Shown here: one piece after another, positions 10,354 through 20,262 of the stretch
How positions within the stretch are numbered: the first letter of the stretch is position 1
How the letters are laid out: each line of letters begins with the position of its first letter
Assembly: GCA_033557465.1 (NCBI GenBank)
Contig: CM066035.1
Coordinates: 899,713,309-899,777,308 of the forward strand
Direction: 5' to 3'
Length of the DNA stretch: 64,000 nt
Origin: Ichthyophis bannanicus
Taxonomy: Eukaryota; Chordata; Amphibia; Gymnophiona; Ichthyophiidae
Made by a program: the position numbers and the translations under genes
The notes under the pieces: model-generated
Seen by the model: only the letters and a program-made list of their open reading frames with translations
Told to the model about the DNA's origin: nothing
The model's database searches: none

Positions 10354-12455
10354 CTATGGTTGCTGGGTATGCTGAGACTGGCTAGAGTTTGGAAACTTCA
10401 GACTAGGACGAGGTGTCCCTTGCTTGGGTACATCTGGATGATGGGCAGAAGAATGAAACCTTCTTTTCTTAGGGAAAGAAGGTTTGGTAGGACATTTCCT
10501 ACCTCCTGGGGAAGAAGGCGGCTTAGAATGGTCTCCAGAACCAGGGAAGTCAGTGGAGCAATGAGCAACCTGACGTAAAGCCTCCTTATTGAAGAGATTT
10601 TCTCCAGTACAAGGAGAATTACCCAGTGTGTGTTGTGCCCATCTGCTCAAGTCTGAAGCTTGGAGCCAGGCTCTACGACGTGCTCTAATGGCAATAGCAG
10701 AGGATCTGCTAACAGACTCAAAAGAGTCTAGAGAAGCACGAGAAAGAAACCAAGAGATATTCCGGCTATGACTAAGAAGCAAGGAATAGTCAGCAGCCTT
10801 AGGCTCTGACAAAAAAGGAGTCAAAAGAGATAATTTCTTTGTGACCTCCTGGAGTGTTAGGCTCATATAAAAATATATAAGAAATAATTCTTGATGCCAG
10901 CATAGATGTTTGGAAGGTTTGACGTCCAAAGGCATCAAGTGCTCTAGATGCACGACCTGGCGGATAAGAAGAATGCTTCTTCTTGCTTTTTACCTTCCTC
11001 ATTGCTGATTCCACTACAATGGAATGATGGGGAAGTTGAGTCTTTTGAAACCCTGGAGAGGGGGGCACCTGATACAGAACATTAGTTGCTGTAGAAGGTA
11101 GGGGAACCCTTAAAGGTGATTCCCATATTCTCAGAAGAAGATCCTGCAAAGAATAATGTAAAGGAAGCATTATATTTTCCTTTTCTGCAGGAGAGCCACG
11201 TCTAAGATCACAGCCAGGGATAGGAATAGCAAGAAAGGTTGCCATGTCAAGGAGAAATTTCTGAAAAGAAGGATCTCCAATGGGAATCATCCCTGGGAAG
11301 ACTAAGGTTGAAGAAGCAGCCTGAGCACCAGAGGATGTACTGGTCTGGTGCAGAAAAAGAACCCTACTAGATGGATAGTGATTCTGGCAGTCACAATTTG
11401 AGGCAGTTAGTACTGCATCGTCCATGCCAGGTATCGATTCCAAACTAGGCATAGAAAGGATCGATGGTACCGATGTAACTGCAGGAATTGACATCGATAC
11501 CGATACCGGTAATGACATCGAGGCCGTCATCGGAGGCTGCTCAAGCGGTACCGAGGTAACCAGAGAGTCTTGGTGAGTATCCTCGGTACTGTGTATCCGG
11601 AAACGATAAGGGTCGGTTCCAAGGTGCGTCAGTACCCAGTCATCTAGACTAGATATCGATTCCAGACTCGGCATCGAAGGGAGCGAGTCTATCGATGCAT
11701 GTCTAGAGGGCACCAACGTCGGTGGTGGTACCGGCGATGCCGATACAGGAAAGTCACTCTGTGTCGTATCGATCGGTCCCGAAGGTACCGAGATCTCCAG
11801 ATGATGATCCCTGGTGAAGAGTGGAACACTCGACACCGGTGCCGTGGTATCGGTACCGCTCGAAGAGGATGCCACCACCGAGCATGGCTGAGATACAGGA
11901 AAGTCAATCTGGGTCGTATCGATCGGTCCCGAAGGTACCGAGCATGCCCGATGATGATCCTTGGTGAAGAGTGGGATGGATACTCAACACCGGTGCCGAT
12001 GCTGGGGTATCGGTACCGCTCGAAGCGGATACCACCCCCGAGCATGGCTCAGGTATGTTCTGTGAGGGGTGAGCCCCAGGAACAACCTGAAACCCCTGAA
12101 ATGCTTTGGAGCCCGAAGACTCCCGCCAGGGTTTTAATGCCAATGGGGTCTTGAGGGCAAGGCCGGAGCCATCATGCTTGGCATGAGACCTACCACTCAA
12201 GGATTGGCAAGTCTTAACAGACTGTTTGTGGGTTACCTGATCCTGTAGAGAAGAAAAAACCGGTGCCCTCACTGCAGGAGGGAAAACGGTATCGAGGGAA
12301 ACTCGAAAGAGGGAAGGTCTTCTCTCAATATTGCAGCCTGATAGTTCAGGGGAAAAAGGGTCAGGACCCAAACAGGTTAGACACCAGCTATTGGAGTCTA
12401 AAAAGAAAACTGTGGTTCCACAGTGAAGGCACTTCTTAGGAGAAGAAGGCTCCAT
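10354..12455 (-). pseudogene. D3 gag-like ORF1
   Basis: The gag starts at an ATG at 12455 with MEPSSPKKCLHCG and a second Cys pair WCLTCLGPD, the C-x2-C...C-x2-C finger shared by D4 and D8. A Ser/Thr/Pro-rich middle contains two tandem copies of a 150-160 bp unit (11742-12049). The C-terminal half (11878-10799) carries LLLRIWESPL, QLPHHSIVVESAM and GRQTFQTSMLASRIISY, equal to core gag of D9. The basic tail ends at 10354. Frame changes between 11904 and 11878 and near 10860 break it, so the product would be truncated. Confidence 0.75.
11742..12049. repeat. Tandem duplication of about 150-160 bp inside D3 gag
   Basis: The unit begins gatacaggaaagtca and runs through gtatcgatcggtcccgaagg, gatgatgatcc and gtatcggtaccgctcgaag to gagcatggct. 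Start-to-start spacing is 150 bp (11742 and 11892); end-to-end spacing is 160 bp because the second copy has a small insertion. The indel shifts the gag frame between copies. Confidence 0.85.
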
Positions 12456-12689
12456 GATGAAGAGGCCTTGTAGGCCCAAAAACGTTAAGACAGAAGCAGA
12501 GGGAAAAATCTCTCTGAGTTTAAGAAAAAGAAAAGAAAAAACCACTGGCGGTTCCGGTGGCGGCGGGAAAAACAGCCGCGACCACAAGAAAACAAGAAAT
12601 GAAGAATTTAAAGAAAAAGGTTTCTGCGGTGACAGGAGGACGTCCTGCCGGCTCCGCGGAAAAACGAAAACTGAGGAGAGGCAGTGGAG

Positions 12690-12825
12690 AAGGCGGGAAG
12701 TCAGTGCGCAGGCGCGAGGGATGCTCCCAAAAGCTTTCTGATTGGATGCTGGGGAGCATTCCCGTGCACGCTCCGTCGGTATCGACGTACCCATATGTGA
12801 AGACTCATTCCTGCTTGTTCCTGGA
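12690..12825. repeat. D3 5' inverted terminal repeat
   Basis: It carries cgcaggcgcgagggatgctc, gattggatgctggggagc, then cgtcggtatcgacgtaccca and cctgcttgttcctgg. It is the inverted counterpart of 7760-7870 (acgtcggtatcgacgg, gctccccagcatccaatc). The junction with D2 lies at about 12825. Confidence 0.85.
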
Positions 12826-12960
12826 AATCACCTACTACAGGTAAGTAACCATTTTCTCCATGGACAAGCAGGATAATAGCCTCACATATGTAAATCCCTA
12901 GCCACAGGCTGCCTCCAAAGGGGGAAAAAGGGAAATACAATGTCGTGACAGCAGAAACTC
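12826..12960 (-). repeat. D2 internal complementary region and 3' UTR start
   Basis: The stretch ctactacaggtaagtaacca, then tctccatggacaagcaggat and cctcacatatg, has the same layout as the internal complementary regions of D3, D4, D8 and D9. Its missing partner arm lies left of D3 at about 7670-7708, which places the D3 insertion at the palindrome core. Confidence 0.7.
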
Positions 12961-13075
12961 AACAAACAGATGTTTTTGCTGGCAACAGGCCTCTCAGATT
13001 TTTTTTAATTATTTTTTATTTTATAGAGGCAGCCTGAACAGAACAACATGGGCTTGGGGGGGGGGGGGGGGATAG

Positions 13076-13235
13076 AATTGGTAGCCTAGTAGTTAGGGCA
13101 ACAGCCTAGTAACCAAGAGATATGGGTTTGATTCCCACTGGTGCTCCTTGTGACCTGGGCAAGTCACTTAACCCTCCACTGCCTTAGGTACAAACTTAAA
13201 TTGTAAGCCCTCTCAGAACCAGAAAATACCTATGT
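13076..13235 (+). mobile_element. tRNA-derived SINE with MIR-like core
   Basis: It follows a G homopolymer (about 13054-13070). Boxes ggtagcctagtagttagggc and gggtttgattcccac are visible, then the core gggcaagtcacttaaccctc and gtaagccctctcagaacc. It is inserted in the 3' UTR of D2. Confidence 0.8.
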
Positions 13236-13294
13236 AAAAATGCAATGTGTGCCTTTGAGTCAGTCCTGACTCCTGGCGACCCAGAAGCTCCTGG

Positions 13295-13450
13295 GTTTTC
13301 TTGGCAGTGTCACTGGAAGTAGATTGCCAGGCCTTTCTTCTGAGGCAATGGAGGGTTAAGTGACTTGCCCAAGGTCACAAGCAGTGCCAGTGGGAATTGA
13401 ACCCTGGTTGCTTGGTTACCAAGCCAGTGTTCTAACCACTAGGCTTGAAC
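13295..13450 (-). mobile_element. SINE, reverse orientation
   Basis: The phrase gagggttaagtgacttgccc and gggaattgaaccctgg, followed by ttctaaccactaggctt, is the reverse complement of the SINE at 13076. The two form an inverted pair separated by a short segment with gagtcagtcctgactcctgg. Confidence 0.75.
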
Positions 13451-13499
13451 TACCAGTAGAAAGGCATGAGCTAAATATAAATAAATAAATATTCCCCAA

Positions 13500-13795
13500 A
13501 CAAATTCTTAAGAGCAGATTGACAATCTACTGTCATGTCTGGAGCCTCTTTCCAAGCAATAGTGAGATTTGAATGTGTAAAAAGACTGACGTCACAGCCT
13601 TGCATATATCCTCCAAGAAGGCGGACCTCAAGTAGGCTATAGATACAAACATGGCTCTGACATTGTGAGTCATGACATGATCCTCAAGAGTCAAGTTAGA
13701 CTGAACATACATGAAGGAGATGTAGTTTGCTAGACAAATTAATAGAGTATGTTTGCCAATGGCAGCCCCCAACTTGCTGGGATCAAAAGAAACAG
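13500..13795 (-). pseudogene. D2 tyrosine recombinase, C-terminal part
   Basis: On the minus strand the fragment reads VSFDPSKLGAAIGKH and then a degraded H-x-x-R box, MTHNVRAM, keeping His and Arg, and continues toward the C-terminus. It aligns with VSFDPNKLGLPVSKRTL of D8. The preceding part of the same protein is found beyond D4, at 19529-20262, so the gene was split by the D4 insertion. Several substitutions and stops mark it as old. Confidence 0.75.
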
Positions 13796-14165
13796 AGTAG
13801 TTACTCACCTGTAACAGGTGTTCTCCAGGAGCAGCAGGAATCAGTCCTCACATATGGGTGACATCGACGCCGATGGAGCCCCTGCGGAGCATTTCCCCAG
13901 ATTTCTTTGAAAGCCTTTGGGAATACTGCACGCATGCGCGGTCCCCTTCCCGCCTAAAGGTGCCATCTTGCTCAGTCAAATGACATAGCTAAAAACCAGC
14001 ACACAAAAAGTAAAATAAACTATGTACAACTGCAACTCCCAGGGGAGGAGGGAGGGTTGTGAGGACTGATTCCTGCTGCTCCTGGAGAACACCTGTTACA
14101 GGTGAGTAACTACTCTTTCTCCAGGACCAAGCAGGAAGTCAGTCCTCACATATGGGTGACTCCCT
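13796..14165. repeat. D4 3' ITR plus internal complementary region
   Basis: The left arm (13806-13862), from actcacctgtaacaggtg to cacatatgggtg, is the reverse complement of 14058-14106. The adjoining block 14112-14160 (tctccaggaccaagcagg to cacatatgggtgac) is the reverse complement of the 5' end at 19482-19525. The inner palindrome cacctgttacaggtg is self-complementary. This is the diagnostic DIRS terminal organisation. Confidence 0.92.
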
Positions 14166-14291
14166 AGCTCTGGGCTACCAGGAACCCAGGCTGAACAAGA
14201 GAACTCCTTCTAGTCCCAGCATCAAAGAAAGGCTTTTCACTGAAAGAACCTCCACCGGTAGCCCAACGGAGGGCTGGAGGGCAGAAGTTGC

Positions 14292-15300
14292 CTAAACCTC
14301 AAAGAGATTCCGGAGCACTGCCTGGCCAAAAGCACTGTCCCTACGGGACTCTCTCTCCAGGCAGTAATGGGCCACAAGAGTCTGGCTTGAGGACCAAATT
14401 GCAGCCCTGCAGATGTCTGCCAACGGTACAGAGCGGAGATGAGCTACTGAGGCAGCCATTGCCCTGACACGATGGGCCGTGACCCGACCCTGCAAAGGAA
14501 GGTCAGCCGCCCTGTAAGCCTAGGAGATACAGTCAGCTACCCTGATGGACAAGGTACGCTTGGACACAGCTAACCCCAAATTATTAGGGTCAAAAGAGAT
14601 GAAGAGCTGAGTAGCCCTTCTATGTCCCTGCGTACGGTCAAGGTAGAAGGATAAGGCCCTCCTACAGTTCAGGGTATGCAGGACTGCTTCAGCCTGGCTT
14701 GCATGAGGCCTAGGGAAGAATGTCGGAAGAACCACCTCCTGGTTAAGGTGGAAAGAGGAGACAACTTTAGGAAGGAACTTAGGATGAGTCCTGTTCCTAT
14801 AGAAGCGAGTGTAGGGCCTGTCACAGACCAAGGCCTGTAGCTCACTCACTCGCCTGGCCGAGGTTAAGGCTACTAGGAAGAGAGTCTTCCAGGAAAGGAA
14901 GCGGAGAGGACAAGTAGCCATCGGCTCAAAGGGTGGGCAAGTCAGTTGCTGCAAGACCACATTCAACTCCCACTCTGGTGCCGGAGGATGGATAGGAGGC
15001 TTGAGCAAGAGCAAACCTCTGAGGAACTGGGACACCAAAGGGTGCACCGACAAAGACTGTCCGTCCACCAGTGAGTGGTGAGCTGCCATAGCTGAGAGGT
15101 GGACCCGAACAGAATTGGACTTGAGGCCCTGATTGGATAAATGCAGCAGGTACTGAAGTACTACTGGCACAGAGCAGGAGAAAGGATCTGCTGTGCGCTG
15201 CTGACACCACAAAGAGAACCTTCTCCATTTCAGGGCATAGGTTTTCCTGGTGGATTGCTTTCTAGAGGCCGACCACGTCCTCCACCTCCTGAGGCAGGCC
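14292..15300 (-). pseudogene. D4 tyrosine recombinase with one nonsense codon
   Basis: The frame is open from upstream of 15212, where it reads STRKTYALKWRRFSLWC, a DNA-binding N-terminal domain, to a stop at 14292. The first catalytic Arg lies in TSARRVSELQALV, the His and Arg in AHRVRAMAAS, and the Tyr in TLVAHYCLERES. A single in-frame TAG at 14520-14522 stands where D8 has Trp in CITWAY, and it removes the His, Arg and Tyr box from the product. The rest is collinear with the intact 332-residue D8 protein. It lies 3' of the RT frame, close to or overlapping its end. Confidence 0.88.
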
Positions 15301-15314
15301 CCAGGGAGCCAAGA

Positions 15315-17105
15315 CTACCCTTGCAGCCTCCAGGCCATCAAATTGAGAGATTTGAGGTTGGGGTGCAGAAGGGAACCCTGATCCTGAGAGAGAAGATCGG
15401 GTTGCACCCCCAGAGGTAGAGGGGCGTCCACTGCCAGTTGAAGCAGAAGTGGAAACCAAGGCTGCCTTGGCCACCTGGGGGCTACCAGAAGAACAGAGGC
15501 CTTGTCCCTCAGAATCTTGAACAAGGTTCGGGCCACCAGAGGCGTGGGAGGAAACACATACAGGAGTCCCTGGGACCAGGAAATCAGGAAGGCATCTGCC
15601 GCCGACCTCATGGGATGCGGTTGCCTGGAACAGAACCAGGGCAGCTGCCAGTTCAGGGGACTGGCAAAGAGATCCACTGATGGAAGTCCCCATTTCAGGA
15701 AAATTTTCTGAACCACTAATGGGTGTAGTTGCCACTCGTGGGGCTGCAGAACTCTGCTTAATCTGTCTGCCAGGAAGTTCTCCTGGCCAGGGAGATAAAC
15801 AGCCTTGAGAAACATGTTGTGCTTGAGCGCAAACACACAAATGGCCTGTGCCTCCTGACACAGGAGCCTGGACCCAGTGCCGCCCTGTTTGTTTACATAG
15901 AACATGGCTACTTGGTTGTTGGTCTGCACTAAGACAGACTGGTGAGCCAGGGTTCGAGAGAAGGCCTGGAGGGCTAAGCGAATAGCCCTGAGCTCCAGTA
16001 GGTTGATCTGTTGCGTGGCCTCCCATGGAGACCACAGGCCCTGGGCGCACTTGTCCATACAATGTGCCCCCCAGCCCTGCAAGGAAACATCGGTGGTTAA
16101 CACCACTGTGAACACAGGTACCTGAAAAGGCACCCCCTGTAGTAAGATGGGGGGTGCAGCCACCACCGTAGGGAGTTCAGGAATGGTTTGGACACTCGTA
16201 CTCTGTCTCTGAGGCTTCCAGTGGCTTGTGACCACTGAGCTCTGAGGCACCACTGGGCAGGCCTCATGTGGAGTCGGGCATTTGGAGTCACATGCACTGT
16301 CAATGCCATGTGGCCCAGGAGCCTCAGACAGAGTCTGGCGGAAACCAGTGGCATGCTGAGAAACTGGTTTGCCAAGTCCATCAGGCGTTGCGCTCTGTCC
16401 TCTGGCAAATAATCCTTTGCTTGCAGAGTCTAGCCTTGCTCCATGAACTCTAGGTTCTATGACAAACCCTAGGTGTTGAAGTAGAGAGATAGTTCGGAGG
16501 GTGGCCTGTCTGGCCTCCTGACACGTCTGACCCCTGATGAGCCAGTCGTCCAGGTAGGGGAAGACAAAGATACCTTGATTCCTCAAGCAGGCCGCCACCA
16601 CTGCCAGACACTTTGTAAAGACTCTGGGGGCGGAGGTGAGGCCAAAAGGCAGTACCCTGTACTGATAATGGTTTCCTCCCACAATGAACCTGAGGTACTT
16701 TCTGTGGTCTGGATGGATGAGGATGTGAGTGTACGCATCCTTTAGATCCAAGGAGCATAGCCAATCTCCCTGCTGGAGGTAGGGCAGTAATGTTCCAAGA
16801 GTAAGCATCTTGAACTTTTCTTTCTCCAAGAACTTGTTGAGATTTCTGAGGTCGAGAATAGGCCTGAGGCCTCCGGTTCTCTTTGGTACCAGGAAGTACC
16901 TGGAGTAGAAACCGTGACCTTGTAGGTGGGGAGGCACAGGCTCCACCGCCTTGTCTCGCAACAGACCCTGAAGCTCCTGCAGGAGGAGGGTTTATGGAGA
17001 GGAGGCCGTGGAGGCTCCTGGAAAGTAGGGAGGAGGCAACTGATGAAAATGAAGCATGTAGCCCTTGTGGACTATGCTTAAGACCCAATTGTCTCCTGTA
17101 ATGGG
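15315..17105 (-). pseudogene. D4 RT / RNase H / Dam-like polyprotein
   Basis: A 548-codon open frame runs 16961-15315, with the RT start upstream of an in-frame TAA at 16992-16994. RT has SLDLKDAY (Asp at residue 72) and FPYLDDW (Asp 138 and 139). RNase H has TTDVS (Asp 291), LLELRAI (Glu 323), VQTNNQVAMFY (Asn 348, Asp in D1 and D9) and ADRLSR (Asp 399). The last domain (about 425-510) has DLFASPLN, YVFPPTPL and APRWPRQPWFP, a Dam-methylase-like segment known from DIRS elements. Residues about 168-275 are out of frame, the true sequence lying in another frame at 16097-16408. The product would therefore be defective. Confidence 0.88.
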
Positions 17106-17187
17106 TGGCCACCGGTGGGCAAACAGGGCTAGTCGACCTCCTGTACAGGGATGGGACAGCAGAGACGGAGAGGCTATGCCTTGAGAG

Positions 17188-19104
17188 TCAAAACCCCCCA
17201 CCCTGCTGAGTGGGAGCAGGAGCCGGAGGCTTGGGGGCCTTCTGCCTACGGGGCCCATGTCCCTGCCCCTTGGCCTGCTGACCCTGTGGGGGAGCGGGGG
17301 AGGCCTGGTAAGTTGGGAACTGTTTGTAGGCAGTTGCCTTCCTCGGGTAAAAGGGCTTTTTACCCGAGCCCTTCTTCTTATGTGAAGGGGCAGAAGTCTT
17401 TCTAGACAGCCTTGTCCTCATAAGGTGCTCGGTCTCGAGCTCAGCAGCCTTCTTGGCCATAGGCTTGCCAAAAGGGTTCTCACCTCGGCAAGGGACATCG
17501 ACCAACTTGTCTTGTACCCATGGCTCGAGGTCCGATGACTGTAGTCATGACTGGCATCGAGCTGTGATGCCGGCTGCCGCAACACGGGCCAAGGCCTCGA
17601 AGCCATCGTAGGCTGCTCGGGACATGAACTTAGAGCATTCGCGGATCCCCGAAGACAAGGACTTGAACCTCTGTAAAGGTTCCCCGGAGAGACCAGCACA
17701 GAACCCGGCAAGCTCCTTCGCCAGGTCCCGCAAGTACATGCCCATGTACAGCTGGGTAAGACTGGACACGGCAAGCAAGCATCGAGCCCTGGAAGCACTT
17801 TCTACCAAACGCATCCAGGTTTTGGGTCTCCCGGCCGGGAGGCACCGCAGAGTACGTCTTCTGGCTTTTCAGACGATGCATGGCCGATTCCACCACTATG
17901 GAATGGTGCTGTAGCTGCGCCTTCTGAAAACCAGGGCTCTTACGGAGTCAACCTGCTTGCTTAGAACCGGCGCCGAGGCCGGTGCCTCCCACATCCGGAA
18001 GAGGAGCCGTTCCAGCATCGGAGGAACCGGCATAGTAAAGGCCTCCTTCGGAGGAGAGTCATACTGGAGGGCCTCGAGCTCTTCGGCTCGAGGCTCCTCC
18101 TCGGGGTCCACCGGGATCGCCAAAGCAGTGGCGATATCTCAAACAAACTCCGAGAACCGGGTATCCTCCGGAGGGGATCTACTCCGGGGCTCAGACTGCA
18201 GTGAGTCCAACGGGATGCACCGAGTCTTGAAGGTATCGGGGGACTCCTCGTCCTCCGTCTCCCAGGCGGACTCATCCGAAGAAGAGTCGGGCTCCGACCG
18301 CGCAGGGCCCGGCAGCACCCGTCCCGACGCCGAAGGCACCGGCGTCGATGCCCTTGGTCCCGACCGGGAGGTCGAGGGTGATCGCGACCGAGGACGACCT
18401 TGAGCCTTCATGGTCTCGAGTATCGGCTTGGTTTCCGGGGTCGACTTCGACGTCGATGTCCCGGTGGTCGGGGCAAATGCGTCAGTGAGACTGGCCATCA
18501 GCACCCGCTGCTGATCCATGAAGGCAGACAGTCTGCACTCCAAGGCTGTCAGTCTGAGACCCAGCTCAGGAGACTCAGCAGCCACCAACTTGGGCCCTGG
18601 CGGCGCCGAGCCCGACGTCGGCTCCCTGGGAGGAGAGTCCTCGAGGACAACAGGACTTACGTGTCCAGCAGACTCTGGCTCCACACGAGGTACTTTTGAC
18701 GGCTTCTCCAGTTCCACGGGCCCGGGACGGCGGTCGGGGGTCCGAGACCTAGCCCTCGAGGAGCCAGGGACCTCCTCCAACGCCACCCTCGCGAGCCACT
18801 TCTTCCTCTTTCGCTCCCGCTCGGGGGACCCCCTGTCCAAGGAACCCCGACGATGCTCGGGGTCAGACTCCCGAGATGTCGAGGCCTCAGACGGGGTCCG
18901 GGAACGGCCAGAGGCTGAATCAGAGAAAAGCCTTTCCTTTTGGTGCTGACGACTTCGCAGTGCCTTAGTGGACATTTTCCCACACGGTCCACAGATCTTA
19001 GGATCATGATCAGGACCGAGGCACCGAAGGCAGCAGTCGTGTGTGTCGGTGAGAGACATTAGTTTCTTGCACCGATCACACTTCTTAAAACCACTGGAAG
19101 CCAT
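17188..19104 (-). pseudogene. D4 gag-like ORF1
   Basis: It starts at ATG 19104 with MASSGFKKCDRCKKL and continues HDCCLRCLGPDHD and CGPCGK, a Cys/His-rich double finger at residues about 9-43. A long Ser/Arg/Pro-rich, charged middle follows to about 18140. The conserved core appears in shifted frames: AEELEALQYDSPPKEAFT, then LYMGMYLRDLAKELAG near 17700-17760, DGFEALARVAAAGI, and the basic tail PCRGENPFGKPMAKKAAELE to 17188. At least three frame breaks lie between 18140 and 17500. Family role: nucleic-acid-binding structural protein of the DIRS particle or complex. Confidence 0.82.
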
Positions 19105-19329
19105 CGGGGGAAAAAAGAGCCCCCGCGAGGTCAAAGGGCCGGCCTTCCAGGGAAAAAGAAAAAAGGGCGCAAAGGCCAGCCACGAAGGGCAAAAACCGAA
19201 AAAATAAGATCGGGCTCGATACCGGTGTACCGAACCCGGCGAGAAGGGGAACCGGCGTCAAACCAGAGAAAAAAAACGCGAAGGAATCGCAGGAATTCGA
19301 AGAAAAATCCAACTATTTTCCGGGTGAAC

Positions 19330-19528
19330 TAGGACAAACGTCCGACGGGCTCCAAGGAAAAAGAGAGACTGAGCAAGATGGCACCTTTAGGCGGGAAGGG
19401 GACCGCGCATGCGTGCAGTATTCCCAAAGGCTTTCATGGAAAGCTGGGGAAATGCTCCGCAGGGGCTCCATCGGCATCAATGTCACTCATATGTGAGGAC
19501 TGACTTCCTGCTTGGTCCTGGAGGAAAA
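19330..19528. repeat. D4 5' inverted terminal repeat
   Basis: It is the inverted counterpart of 13810-13975: agcaagatggcacctttagg against cctaaaggtgccatcttgct, gaccgcgcatgcgtgcagta against its reverse, and ggggaaatgctccgcagggg. It ends with cctgcttggtcctggagg, which pairs with the internal complementary region. Confidence 0.92.
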
Positions 19529-20262
19529 AAGTTGCTTAGACTACATAAGGCTTTAGTCTGCTCCAGATAGAAAGTCAAGGTTCTCTTATAGTCCAATGTG
19601 TGCAATATGCTTTACATTTTGTATGCATGCAGTCTTGGGAAAAATGTTGGCAGGACAATTAACTGATTAAGGTGGAACTCAGACACCAACTTAGGAAGTA
19701 ACAGGGTGTGTATGCAAAACCACTCTATTATTCTAAAACTTGGAGTAGGGTAGATCAATTTACTGAAGCCTAGAGCTCATTTACTCTGCATGCTGAAGTT
19801 ACTGCCACCAAAAACAAGACATCCCAGGTCAGGTACTTAAGGCCACAGTTATTCAGTGGACCAAAATGAGCTTTCATCAGCAGAATCAAAACCACATTAA
19901 GGATCCTGAGGAGATTTGAGGGGAAGCTTTGAAAGAAGCAAGCCCTGCATGAAATGAACAACTGAAGACTGTAGAGAGATGGGTCTATCTTCCACGTAAT
20001 GGCAGTAATTGCCAAACACATCAAGGTGTACCCTTAATGAGTTGGTTTTGAAACCAGACTCTGATAAATATAAAAGTTATTCAGTTTGTGTATGAGACAA
20101 GTGAAATAATCTAGAGCCTTTTTCCATCACAATGGATGGCAAACCTCTTCCATTTAAAACTGTATGACCTCGTAGTGGAATCTCCCTTGGAAGCTAGGAA
20201 GATGTTCATTATGCTAATCCAGCAGATTCAAAGAACACAGTTAGTCTCTTAATATCCAAGCT
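19529..20262 (-). pseudogene. D2 tyrosine recombinase, N-terminal part
   Basis: On the minus strand the region carries, in broken frames, the N-terminal basic phrase near 20150, the first catalytic segment LVAVTSACRVNEL (19770-19830), and near 19560 the stretch DYKRTLTFYLEQTKALC, equal to DCKRALAFYLNRTQPHR of D9. It stops at the D4 border exactly where the other fragment (13500-13795) resumes. The catalytic Arg is retained in ACRVNEL. Confidence 0.75.

Larger units (their letters stand above)
7709..12825 (-). mobile_element. D3: DIRS derivative with gag but no polymerase or recombinase
   Basis: D3 has a complete 3' ITR (7709-7980), an internal complementary region (7981-8085) and a 5' ITR ending at about 12825, with gag between 10354 and 12455. 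Where the other elements carry RT, RNase H, methylase-like domain and recombinase (about 4 kb), D3 has about 2.1 kb without any recognisable coding. The ends match D9 most closely (both start cagttacttacctgtaacag). Parasitic mobilisation by a D9-like element is plausible but inferred. It is inserted at the palindrome of the D2 terminus. Confidence 0.8.
13796..19528 (-). mobile_element. D4: nearly complete DIRS retrotransposon
   Basis: D4 is the best-preserved full-structure copy: 3' ITR (13796-14057), internal complementary region (14058-14165), tyrosine recombinase (14292 to about 15300), RT/RNase H/methylase-like ORF (15315-17105), gag (17188-19104) and 5' ITR (about 19330-19528). It is about 5.7 kb. 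It interrupts the D2 recombinase gene without visible target-site duplication, as expected for recombinase-mediated integration. Nonsense codons, compensating frameshifts and an RNase H active-site substitution make it non-autonomous now. Confidence 0.9.

Noticed and set aside
16450..17112. 220-codon open frame on the minus strand
   Set aside because: It overlaps the D4 RT in another frame; the RT frame shows conserved motifs and this one shows none.
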